From an uncultured Prevotella sp. (GTDB taxonomy: Bacteria; Bacteroidota; Bacteroidia; Bacteroidales; Bacteroidaceae), in contig CALIZL010000095.1 in assembly GCA_938028745.1 (NCBI GenBank), forward strand, positions 1 to 12,014: a stretch of 12,014 nucleotides of DNA. Reading direction: 5' to 3'. Below the pieces are notes generated by a model. The model had not been told where the DNA came from. It did not search any database and saw only the letters and a list, made by a program, of their open reading frames with translations. Shown here piece after piece: positions 6,011 to 12,014 of this stretch; the first letter of the stretch is position 1, and each line of letters starts with the position of its first letter. The position numbers and the translations under genes were made by a program.

Positions 6011-7339
6011 CTATTCTTGTTTTTGCGGTTGATTATTCGTTGGCGAACCTCCTCTTCGTTGGTTATCGCGGCGATGCCTGTTGCCGTTATTGTCTTGTTT
6101 GCCCTCTTGTGCACGTGGCTGTTGCGGCCTTTGACGGCGCCTTTCCGCCTGTTGTTCGCGCGGGCGCTGCTGTTCCTTGCGTTGTTGCGGAGCACCATTT
6201 TGGGGTGCAGAACCATCGCGTTTGTCGCCCTTGGGCTTGCCGTTAGCGGGGCGTTTCGGGCGTTTCGACTTGTCGAATCGGCTCAGGTCGGCATTAGCCA
6301 AGAGGTCGATAGGTTTGTCGGTGTGCTGCTTGTGGCGTTCCTCTTCAAGCGAGTCGGGCTTTTCGCCACGGCGATTCATCTCGATAATAGCCCTTGCACG
6401 TTCGGCCGTGATGGTAACGAGGTTGGCGGCGAGGTTCTTATCGGTGGAGTAAGTAACTGTTCCGGCCAGAATATCTGTTTTGAAAACGAAGTGTTCGGCA
6501 TCGCCCGTGTGCAGCGAAACCTCTTTGCTGGGCATGCGTTTGGCTGCCTCTACGTAATTATCTACTTCGTAGTTAAGGCAGCATTTCAGCTTACCGCACA
6601 TGCCGGCAAGCTTTTGAGGATTGAGAGAGATGTCTTGAAAGCGGGCGGCATTGGTGTTAACCGACACGAAATTCTTGTTCCATGTGGCGCAACACAGCTC
6701 TCTTCCACAGGGACCAGTGCCGCCTATGCGTCCTGCTTCTTGGCGTGCGCCAATCTGTTTCATTTCGATACGCACGTGAAAAGTGTCTGCCAGCACCTTA
6801 ATAAGCTGTCGGAAGTCCACTCTTTCATCCGCAATGTAGTAGAAAATGGCCTTGTTTCCGTCGCCTTGATATTCTACATCGCCGATTTTCATCTTCAACC
6901 CCAGGTCTTTTGCTATCTGTCGGCTCTGTATCATCGTGTCGTTTTCGCGACTTTTAGCCTCTTCGTACTTGTCTAGGTCTACGGGTTTGGCCAAGCGATA
7001 GATGCGTTTGATGTCGTCGGCCGACTTTAAGTTGGCCTTCTTTATCTGCAAAGCCACGAGCCTTCCCGTAAGGGTAACCACGCCAATGTCGTGTCCTGGG
7101 CTCGCTTCCACGGCCACCATGTCGCCTTTTGTAAGCTGTAAGTTGTTCACGTTGTGGTAATAACCCTTGCGTGTATTCTTGAATTGCACCTCAACAAGGT
7201 CGGTTTTGTCGGGGTCGTTCACCACGTCGGCCAACCAATCGTATGTATTTAGTTGGTGGTCTGAACGGCAACAGCCCCCACAGCATCCGCCGTGGTCGCA
7301 GCCTGTGGCCACCTTGAACTTCATATTTTTGTAATCCAT
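6011..7339 (-). CDS. ricT: RicT/YaaT-like PSP1-domain protein with extended charged tail
   Basis: The 442-aa protein contains a PSP1 domain as in Bacillus YaaT (RicT), part of an iron-sulfur Ric complex that affects RNA processing, competence and biofilm formation. Core landmarks are GGTGPCGRELCCATW (207-220) and KLAGMCGKLKCCLNYE (243-258), giving Cys211, 216, 217, 248, 253 and 254. The N-terminus adds a cysteine cluster, CDHGGCCGGCC (14-24), which could bind metal or an Fe-S cluster. After about residue 325 comes a roughly 115-residue low-complexity tail rich in Arg, Lys, Gln, Pro and Asn, likely disordered and possibly RNA-binding. The Bacillus protein is about 275 aa, so both ends are additions. 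Met6 (7322-7324) is an alternative start. gldH follows after 7 bp; the delta prime gene is 154 bp upstream. Confidence 0.9.
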   Translation of the reverse strand: MDYKNMKFKVATGCDHGGCCGGCCRSDHQLNTYDWLADVVNDPDKTDLVEVQFKNTRKGYYHNVNNLQLTKGDMVAVEASPGHDIGVVTLTGRLVALQIKKANLKSADDIKRIYRLAKPVDLDKYEEAKSRENDTMIQSRQIAKDLGLKMKIGDVEYQGDGNKAIFYYIADERVDFRQLIKVLADTFHVRIEMKQIGARQEAGRIGGTGPCGRELCCATWNKNFVSVNTNAARFQDISLNPQKLAGMCGKLKCCLNYEVDNYVEAAKRMPSKEVSLHTGDAEHFVFKTDILAGTVTYSTDKNLAANLVTITAERARAIIEMNRRGEKPDSLEEERHKQHTDKPIDLLANADLSRFDKSKRPKRPANGKPKGDKRDGSAPQNGAPQQRKEQQRPREQQAERRRQRPQQPRAQEGKQDNNGNRHRRDNQRRGGSPTNNQPQKQE

Positions 7340-7493
7340 TTGTTCGTTTTGTTTTATATATTGACGGCAGGATGTTGGCCTTGGCGGGCAAAATATCCTG
7401 TCGGAGAGTGCTATTTAAGTTGGCTCGACCCTGCGCTTTCCCTCTGCAATGCGTGCGGGAGGATGCTTGAACGAGCCGATATTGAACCGCCTT

Positions 7494-8633
7494 TTATGCC
7501 TTCTTGATGTAGAGAATCATGTTGATGGCATAGTCGAAGAACACCACTTTGGCGTTGGCGTTCTGCGAAATGTCACGGATGCAGCGGTCGATAAGTTCGG
7601 AAATCTCCACGATATTCTCTTCGTTTACGAAACGTGCAAAGTTTTTGGCGAAGTTTTCTTCTTCGCGCGACATGTAAACGAGGTCGGCAATGCCGAAGTT
7701 GAACATGAAGTTTTCGCGCATCAGACGTGCAAAGTAGGCCAGCATGCGCTTTTGTTTCTCGCGCCCGTAGGTGGCCACGGCATCGCTCCAACGGCGTAGC
7801 TCGCGTATGTTTCGTTGGTAAGCCAGCCGCATCAGCATGATAAACATGTCTAAAAACTGCTTGTTCTCGTTGTCTACGCTAAGTTCGGCCAGGGCGTTCG
7901 TCCAACTTCCGTTGGCTAATCGGGCCACACGGCGCGCGTCTTCGGGCGTTATGTTGCGCTTTTGTATCAGTGCTTGCTGCATGTCGTGCACAGCGATGGG
8001 CGGCAAGTCGATGCGTTGGGTACGGCTCTTGATGGTTTCGAGCAGCTGTTCGGGCTCTTGACACACAAGGATGAAGAGCGTTTGGGCAGGCGGTTCCTCC
8101 AAAAGTTTGAGCAACTTGTTGGCGCATTCTTGGTTCATACGTTCGGCAAGCCACATCACTACCACCTTATATCCCCCTTGACTCGACTTCATGCTGAGGC
8201 GTTTCATCAGCAAGTCGCTTTCGCCAACGCCCATCTGGGCCTGTTGGTTGGCCGCGTCCATCTGGTCGAGCCAAAGGTCTATCGAGGGATAAAGCGTTGT
8301 TTGCAACATCTCTCGCCACTGTGGGGCGAAGTCGTCGCTGTTCATCTTGTGTTCGCTCGACGTTCCTGCGGGGCGAATAACGGGGTAAGAGAAGTGCAGG
8401 TCGGGGTGTTCAAAGCGGCGCATCATAGCACAAACGGCGCATTCGCCGCAAGGAGCATCGCCTTCTGCATGGCGTTCGCAAAGCAAGTATGAGGCAAGCG
8501 CCAAGCCCAAGGCCAGTTTTCCGCTGCCAGAAGGGCCGCAGAGCATCAGCGCATGGGGCAAACGGTTGTTGTGCACCATGCTTACGAGTCGACGTTTAAC
8601 GTCGTCTTGCCCAATTACGTCGTTCCAATTCAT
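7494..8633 (-). CDS. holB: DNA polymerase III delta prime subunit (clamp loader)
   Basis: This 379-aa AAA+ protein is the delta prime subunit of the clamp loader that opens the sliding clamp and places it on primed DNA. It opens with DVIGQDDVKRRL (5-16) and RLPHALMLCGPSGSGK (24-39), a Walker A-like loop. A zinc module follows, with Cys52, Cys62, Cys65 and Cys68. Further on, ANKLLKLLEEPPAQTLFILV is highly typical, followed by IKSRTQRI, where the usual SRC arginine-finger motif reads SRT. The C-terminal part has the helical lid and collar regions. The ATG at 8631-8633 overlaps the metF stop by 4 bp (ATGA). I prefer it to upstream in-frame ATGs because the conserved MNWNDVIGQ begins there. DnaX-type gamma/tau is the alternative, but the zinc spacing and length favour delta prime. 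Confidence 0.88.
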   Translation of the reverse strand: MNWNDVIGQDDVKRRLVSMVHNNRLPHALMLCGPSGSGKLALGLALASYLLCERHAEGDAPCGECAVCAMMRRFEHPDLHFSYPVIRPAGTSSEHKMNSDDFAPQWREMLQTTLYPSIDLWLDQMDAANQQAQMGVGESDLLMKRLSMKSSQGGYKVVVMWLAERMNQECANKLLKLLEEPPAQTLFILVCQEPEQLLETIKSRTQRIDLPPIAVHDMQQALIQKRNITPEDARRVARLANGSWTNALAELSVDNENKQFLDMFIMLMRLAYQRNIRELRRWSDAVATYGREKQKRMLAYFARLMRENFMFNFGIADLVYMSREEENFAKNFARFVNEENIVEISELIDRCIRDISQNANAKVVFFDYAINMILYIKKA

Positions 8634-9586
8634 AATAGTTTTTTGGCCACTTCGCAGATTGAATCTACCGCCGAGACGGTGTAAAAGTGAATGCTGGGCA
8701 CGCCTTTCGCATACAGTTCGCGACATTGTTGCGTGGCCCATTCCACGCCCAAGGCTTTTGCATCGTCGTCGGTTTTGCACTTAACGATTTCGCTAGCCAA
8801 GGCCGTAGGCAGGTCGCAGTGGAATGTACGAGGTATAACCGTTAGCTGTCCCAGCTTGGCAAACGGCTTAATGCCAGGCACGATGGGTATGGTAACGCCC
8901 TTTTGGCGTGCCTTTTCCACGAAGTCGAAGTATTTCTGATTGTCGTAAAACAGCTGTGTAACGGCGTATTTCGCCCCAAGTTGCTGTTTACGGAGCAAGT
9001 AATCGATGTCCATATCGAGGTTGGGTGCCTCCTCGTGTTTCTCCGGATAGCACGCCACTCCATACTCGAAACTCTCGCCAGGATGCTTCATGGCCGTTCC
9101 ATCGGCAAAAAATCCATCGTTAAAACGGTTCACCTGCTCGATAAGTTCGGTGGTATGAGCGTGTCCGTTGGGCGTAGGCGTGAACATTCTGTCGTCTCGC
9201 GCCTTGTCGCCACGTAGCAACAACAGGTTCTGAATGCCCAAAAACTGCAAGTCCAGCAATTCGTATTCAATGCTTTCAATCGTTGCGCCGCTGCAAATGA
9301 TGTGCGGAATAACGGGTATGGCATAGCGTTGCTGTATGGCGGCAGCAATGGCAATGGTGCCAGGACGTCGGCGAATGCGGTCGCGTTCGTACTGTCCGTT
9401 GTCCAATTGGCGGTAAACGTACTCGCTGTTATGGGTAGTTATGTTGATGTAGCTGGGGCAAAACTCGCGTAAGCGGTCGATGGTACGAAACAATTGTGCC
9501 GTGCCGTTGCCTTTGAGTGGTGGCAGCACCTCGAACGAAATGGCCTTGGCTGCTGCCTTTTTATTTAGGAAATCACTTACTTTCAT
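8630..9586 (-). CDS. metF: 5,10-methylenetetrahydrofolate reductase
   Basis: This 318-aa FAD enzyme reduces 5,10-methylene-THF to 5-methyl-THF, the methyl donor for methionine synthesis. The TIM-barrel landmarks are visible: ISFEVLPP (16-23) with catalytic Glu19, YINITTH (46-52), PVIPHIICSG (91-100), the LLLLRGD motif (121-127) with Asp127 near the flavin, a CYPEKHEEAPN segment matching the usual ACYPEGH, and AVTQLFYDN. The start at ATG 9584-9586 gives the conserved N-terminus MKVSDFLNKK; in-frame ATGs up to 9685 would add an unconserved extension. Length is normal for the family (about 290-320 aa). It overlaps the delta prime gene by 4 bp. Upstream lie about 670 bp without a gene, including the 66-bp repeats. 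Confidence 0.95.
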   Translation of the reverse strand: MKVSDFLNKKAAAKAISFEVLPPLKGNGTAQLFRTIDRLREFCPSYINITTHNSEYVYRQLDNGQYERDRIRRRPGTIAIAAAIQQRYAIPVIPHIICSGATIESIEYELLDLQFLGIQNLLLLRGDKARDDRMFTPTPNGHAHTTELIEQVNRFNDGFFADGTAMKHPGESFEYGVACYPEKHEEAPNLDMDIDYLLRKQQLGAKYAVTQLFYDNQKYFDFVEKARQKGVTIPIVPGIKPFAKLGQLTVIPRTFHCDLPTALASEIVKCKTDDDAKALGVEWATQQCRELYAKGVPSIHFYTVSAVDSICEVAKKLL

Positions 9587-9805
9587 CTTTATCTGGTGTT
9601 TGGGTGGCGTGGTGTGCGCCCCCTGTTCCCCCTTGTTTGGCATGTCCGCTAGTGGCGTTTGTTGCATCTTGGGGATATAAAACAAATACGCCTAGCTACT
9701 TCCGCCGTGCGTTTATGCTTGCAGATGCAGCCAGTTTGTGCCGAATGGTTGTCTGCCAATGTGCCGAACGACGATTGTAGAATGGGCAAGCAAAGACAAC
9801 TTGTT

Positions 9806-10014
9806 ATGCAAAGTTGCCGCCAGCGAGCGCAATGAAAACTTGTTTTCAAATTGCCGAGTGCAGCACAACTTATGCAAAGTTGCCGCCAACGAGCGCAATG
9901 AAAACTTGTTTTCGAATTGCCGAGTGCAGGACAACTTATGCAAAGTTGCCGCCAACGAGTGCAATGAGAACTTGTTCTCGAATTGCCGAGTGCAGGACAA
10001 CTTATGCAAAGTTA
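9806..10014. repeat. Three 66-bp tandem repeats plus a partial fourth, with two hairpins per unit
   Basis: Units occupy 9806-9871, 9872-9937 and 9938-10003, each starting ATGCAAAGTTGCCGCC, and a partial copy (ATGCAAAGTTA) follows at 10004-10014. Adjacent units differ at only three positions each. Inside each unit GCAAT-GAAAAC-TT-GTTTTC-NN-ATTGC forms an 11-bp stem with a 2-nt bulge. Across each junction CAACTT-ATGCA-AAGTTG forms a 6-bp hairpin. In unit three the inner stem reads GAGAAC/GTTCTC, a paired A-T to G-C change. Because 66 is divisible by 3, both strands stay open and produce 22-residue peptide repeats, which I regard as spurious. The array lies upstream of metF. I recall similar repeats from Prevotella but cannot check this. 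Confidence 0.9.
10007..10014 (-). promoter_or_regulatory. Weak candidate -7 box (TAACTTTG) at the edge of the 66-bp array
   Basis: The partial fourth repeat ends in A where full units have G, creating TAACTTTG on the minus strand, the same sequence as the rsmA -7 box. A transcript from here would carry the whole repeat array as an approximately 410-nt leader of metF. No TTG is present at the -33 distance, so the match is only half complete. Confidence 0.2.
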
Positions 10015-10259
10015 CAACATTTTTTTCGCTTATTGGTGTTACGCTTTGCCTTTGTTGTTTTTTAGCACAGAATGCTTACATTTTGTCTTTACCTTCTTAT
10101 GCCGTTTTATTCTGCATGAACCTAATTGAAACGCACACCTCATCCTTCTCCTTTCTTCATTGGGATAAGGTGACAATTAGCTTTGCTGCGGCATTGCATA
10201 CCATTTTCTTCTCCCTTTGTAGTGGGGCAGAAAGTGAGGCTTATTCTGTGTTGTTCCCT

Positions 10260-10535
10260 TTACTTTTCTTCAGTAAAGTCTACGTATTCGCCCTCGTTTT
10301 GTTCAAAAATCTTTTGGTTCATTCGCTCGGATGTGCGACTGTCGATAATCACTTCGCCCGCTTTGCCTGCGCGTTGCGACCCATTGGTGGCAGAAGCCGT
10401 GGTGGCGTTGTTGAATTGGCGCATGGTTTGGCGCACGGATTTTATGATACGCCTAAACGTTAGCAAGAAAGCTATCAGCGCAACAAACAGCACCGATAGC
10501 AAAAGTACGCCTATCGACTTCAAGATAAAATCCAT
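10260..10535 (-). CDS. Small membrane protein, DUF4834 family
   Basis: This 91-aa protein has one N-terminal transmembrane helix (about residues 6-27, IGVLLLSVLFVALIAFLLTF), followed by a basic stretch (RRIIKSVRQTMRQ) and a polar, probably disordered tail ending in an acidic segment (QNEGEYVDFTEEK). The positive-inside rule suggests a cytoplasmic C-terminus. It matches my recollection of DUF4834 proteins, which are confined to Bacteroidota and have no known function. Its start is 2 bp beyond the pssA stop, so it is almost certainly co-transcribed with psd and pssA. That placement suggests, but does not show, a membrane or lipid-related role. Confidence 0.75.
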   Translation of the reverse strand: MDFILKSIGVLLLSVLFVALIAFLLTFRRIIKSVRQTMRQFNNATTASATNGSQRAGKAGEVIIDSRTSERMNQKIFEQNEGEYVDFTEEK

Positions 10536-10537
10536 TG

Positions 10538-11260
10538 CTATTGTTTTTTAGTGGCGTTGACATAGGCCGATAGCACCACATACCACGCAATGATGATGGC
10601 AAAGGCCAGCACTTTAAAGATAACGAGCAGCGGTATGCAGCTAAGTACGAAGATGTATTTCACCTCGTTGCCCTTCCAGCCCCAGTGCTTAAATTTGAGT
10701 GCAAACATAGGTAGCTCGGACACAAGCAGCCAACAGTTGAGCAACATCAAGGCGATGAGCGCGAACGGTGCCCAATTTACAGCTTGCATCTGGCTGTCGA
10801 GTCCCAACAAAAGCGACCCCCAAAACAGGGCGTTGGCAGGTGTTGGCAGCCCGATGAACGATGTTGTCTGCCGTTCGTCGAGGTTAAACTTGGCCAAGCG
10901 GAGGGCAGAAAAGGCTGTCATTAGAAAGGCAACGAAAGGTATATAGCCCGTAATCTGCCACCGATAAACGCTTCCGAAGGGGTAGTCTAAAACTGAAAGT
11001 TGCTGAAAAAGCATCACCGAAGGGGCTAAGCCAAAGGTGATGACATCGGCAAGCGAGTCGAGTTCTTTGCCAATGGGCGCAGAAACATGGAGCAAACGCG
11101 CCGACATGCCATCGAAAAAGTCGAACACAGACCCGATGACAATGAAGAGTAGGGCGAGCCACAAGTCGCCATAAATGGCCGCAATGATGGCGATGCAGCC
11201 CGAAATGAGGTTGCAACAGGTTATGGTGTTGGGTATGTGGCGGGTTATTTTGTTTGCCAT
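10538..11260 (-). CDS. pssA: CDP-diacylglycerol-serine O-phosphatidyltransferase
   Basis: This 240-aa integral membrane enzyme condenses CDP-diacylglycerol with L-serine to make phosphatidylserine. The full CDP-alcohol phosphotransferase motif is present: D47xxD50-G51xxA54-R55, eight residues, G64xxxD68xxxD72. These aspartates bind the metal and CDP. About six to seven hydrophobic helices follow the type II (Gram-positive/Bacteroidota) PssA layout, including ISGCIAIIAAIYG, IPFVAFLMTAF and a C-terminal VLAFAIIIAWYVVLSAYV. Of the CDP-alcohol transferases, the N-terminal IPNTITCCNLISGCIA and the ELDSLADVITFGLAPSV context point to PssA and not PgsA. The gene starts 15 bp after the psd stop, and the two act in consecutive steps. 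Confidence 0.95.
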   Translation of the reverse strand: MANKITRHIPNTITCCNLISGCIAIIAAIYGDLWLALLFIVIGSVFDFFDGMSARLLHVSAPIGKELDSLADVITFGLAPSVMLFQQLSVLDYPFGSVYRWQITGYIPFVAFLMTAFSALRLAKFNLDERQTTSFIGLPTPANALFWGSLLLGLDSQMQAVNWAPFALIALMLLNCWLLVSELPMFALKFKHWGWKGNEVKYIFVLSCIPLLVIFKVLAFAIIIAWYVVLSAYVNATKKQ

Positions 11261-11275
11261 TGGCAGTGTTCCTTA

Positions 11276-11965
11276 TTATTTAAGCTTGGCCAAAACGGTT
11301 TGGTCGCCCGTGGTAAGTTGGCCCATTTTTACGCATATCTCGGTGCCCAAGGGGAGGAATACGTCAACGCGCGACCCCAGTTTGATAAAGCCGAGGTGTT
11401 CGTCGATATAGCAATCTTCGCCAGGTTTGGCGTAAGTAACGATGCGGCGTGCCATTGCTCCCGCAATCTGGCGGCAGAGAATGTCCACTCCGTCGGGCGT
11501 AGTTATCACCACATCTGCATGTTCGTTCTCCTCGCTTGCTTTGGGTAACCATGCCTTATGGAAGTTTCCGTCTTTGTGTTCTACCTTCTTTACCTTGCCG
11601 TCAACGGGGAACCAGTTGGCATGAACGTTGAAAAGGCTCATGAAGATAGACACCATGATACGGCGATCGTGGAAGTAAGTGTTTTCGTCCACCTCTTCTA
11701 TTACGACTATTTTTCCATCGGCAGGCGCAACCACCACTTTCTCCGTGTCGCCATTGAACACGCGTATGGGGCAGCGGAAGAAGTTGATAATGATGCCATA
11801 GGCAATGCCGTATATCACCAAGAACGTCCAAAACGCCACTTTACACTCGAAAAACACCCATAAAAGAGGTGCTACGATGGCAAGTACGATGAACCCAAGC
11901 GCCAGGGTTTCAGTGCCTTCGCGGTGTATTCTAATCTTCTTCAGTTTCTTTATTTTATTGACCAT
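11276..11965 (-). CDS. psd: Phosphatidylserine decarboxylase (short, archaeal-type PSD)
   Basis: This 229-aa enzyme decarboxylates phosphatidylserine to phosphatidylethanolamine, using the product of the adjacent pssA. Two N-terminal hydrophobic helices (about 21-39 and 43-60) anchor it. The catalytic part shows VVAPADGKIVVIE (78-90) with Asp83, IFMSLFNVHANWFPVDG (107-123) with His115, and the self-cleavage site LGSR (196-199). There Ser198 would become the pyruvoyl group, splitting the chain into a long beta and a short alpha subunit. The LGSR form and total length fit the short PSD class; E. coli PSD is longer and uses LGST. It is first in the psd-pssA-DUF4834 cluster, and a TATCTTTG box lies 28 bp upstream. 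Confidence 0.95.
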   Translation of the reverse strand: MVNKIKKLKKIRIHREGTETLALGFIVLAIVAPLLWVFFECKVAFWTFLVIYGIAYGIIINFFRCPIRVFNGDTEKVVVAPADGKIVVIEEVDENTYFHDRRIMVSIFMSLFNVHANWFPVDGKVKKVEHKDGNFHKAWLPKASEENEHADVVITTPDGVDILCRQIAGAMARRIVTYAKPGEDCYIDEHLGFIKLGSRVDVFLPLGTEICVKMGQLTTGDQTVLAKLK

Positions 11966-11993
11966 TCGCGGTAGTTGCTGTTAAATGTGGTTG

Positions 11994-12001
11994 CAAAGAT
12001 A
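11994..12001 (-). promoter_or_regulatory. Candidate -7 box (TATCTTTG) for psd-pssA-DUF4834
   Basis: TATCTTTG on the minus strand fits TAnnTTTG and is followed by CAAC, like the other boxes in this window. It is 28 bp upstream of the psd ATG. The -33 element would fall just outside the right edge, so it cannot be judged. Confidence 0.5.
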
Positions 12002-12014
12002 ATGATTTTTAACG

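Larger units (their letters stand above)
9587..10259. other. Long intergenic region (673 bp) between DUF4834 gene and metF
   Basis: This is the longest gene-free stretch in the housekeeping part of the window. Its core is the 66-bp repeat array (about 9794-10014). The roughly 200 bp nearest metF show no clear promoter. The stretch 10015-10259 is T-rich on the plus strand and shows no convincing gene or terminator. Open frames cross it on both strands, but they derive from the repeat and lack coding features. Confidence 0.6.

Noticed and set aside
5939..6976. A 345-codon plus-strand open frame opposite ricT and gldH
   Set aside because: It is antisense to two well-supported genes. Its length comes from the Arg/Gln/Pro-rich ricT tail and the codon bias on the other strand; no domain is recognisable.
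9587..9790. A SAM or other methionine-related riboswitch upstream of metF
   Set aside because: I looked for conserved helices and a terminator near the metF start and saw none I could recognise.
9713..10009. A minus-strand frame with 22-residue peptide repeats
   Set aside because: Same repeat artefact. The differences between units follow stem pairing and not synonymous codon positions.
9806..10014. CRISPR array
   Set aside because: The 66-bp units abut with no unique spacers, and no cas gene is present.
10178..10185. Plus-strand TAGCTTTG matching the -7 consensus
   Set aside because: The nearest TTG is only 15 bp upstream and no plus-strand gene follows, so it is probably chance.
9738..10463. 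A 241-codon plus-strand frame containing a Cys-rich 22-residue repeat
   Set aside because: The 66-bp repeat length keeps all frames open. The frame also runs antisense through the DUF4834 gene, and its non-repeat part has no protein-like features.

Overview
The window looks like a chromosomal segment from a Bacteroidota bacterium, most likely Prevotella or a close relative in the Prevotellaceae. The support is a gliding-motility-type lipoprotein (GldH), a Bacteroidota-style RicT/PSP1 protein with a long charged tail, a DUF4834 membrane protein next to pssA, TAnnTTTG promoter boxes with no clear Shine-Dalgarno sequences, and intergenic repeat families that I recall, without being able to check, from Prevotella genomes. 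The genus call is an inference; no rRNA or tRNA is present to anchor it.

Layout. Positions 1 to about 2570 form a loose, accessory-looking region. It holds the 3' end of an unidentified plus-strand gene, scraps of apparently decayed minus-strand coding sequence, a 22-bp tandem repeat whose units fold back on themselves (661-770), an octanucleotide tandem repeat (1081-1192), an 85-codon gene I do not recognise, and a small secreted protein ending in a TonB-C-like domain. From 2573 onward the DNA is compact housekeeping sequence: a translationally coupled rsmA-fRMsr pair (minus), D-lactate dehydrogenase (plus), then metF, DNA polymerase III delta prime, ricT and gldH (all minus), and finally psd, pssA and a DUF4834 gene (minus).

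How the genes fit together. psd and pssA are consecutive enzymes of phosphatidylethanolamine synthesis. MetF supplies methyl-tetrahydrofolate for methionine, and fRMsr repairs free methionine sulfoxide. RsmA matures 16S rRNA, and delta prime is part of the clamp loader. D-lactate dehydrogenase regenerates NAD+ in fermentation. Gene order and spacing suggest four transcription units: rsmA-fRMsr; ldhA; metF-holB-ricT-gldH (possibly two units, since 154 bp separate holB from ricT); and psd-pssA-DUF4834. The plus-strand ldhA and the minus-strand gldH converge on one strong bidirectional terminator.

The most interesting non-coding signals are two. The first is three 66-bp tandem repeats between metF and the DUF4834 gene: each carries two hairpins, and one unit shows a compensatory base-pair change. 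The second is a short minus-strand candidate small RNA (about 95 nt) between gldH and the bidirectional terminator, with the best-matched promoter in the window. No phage, insertion sequence, CRISPR array or defence system was recognised.
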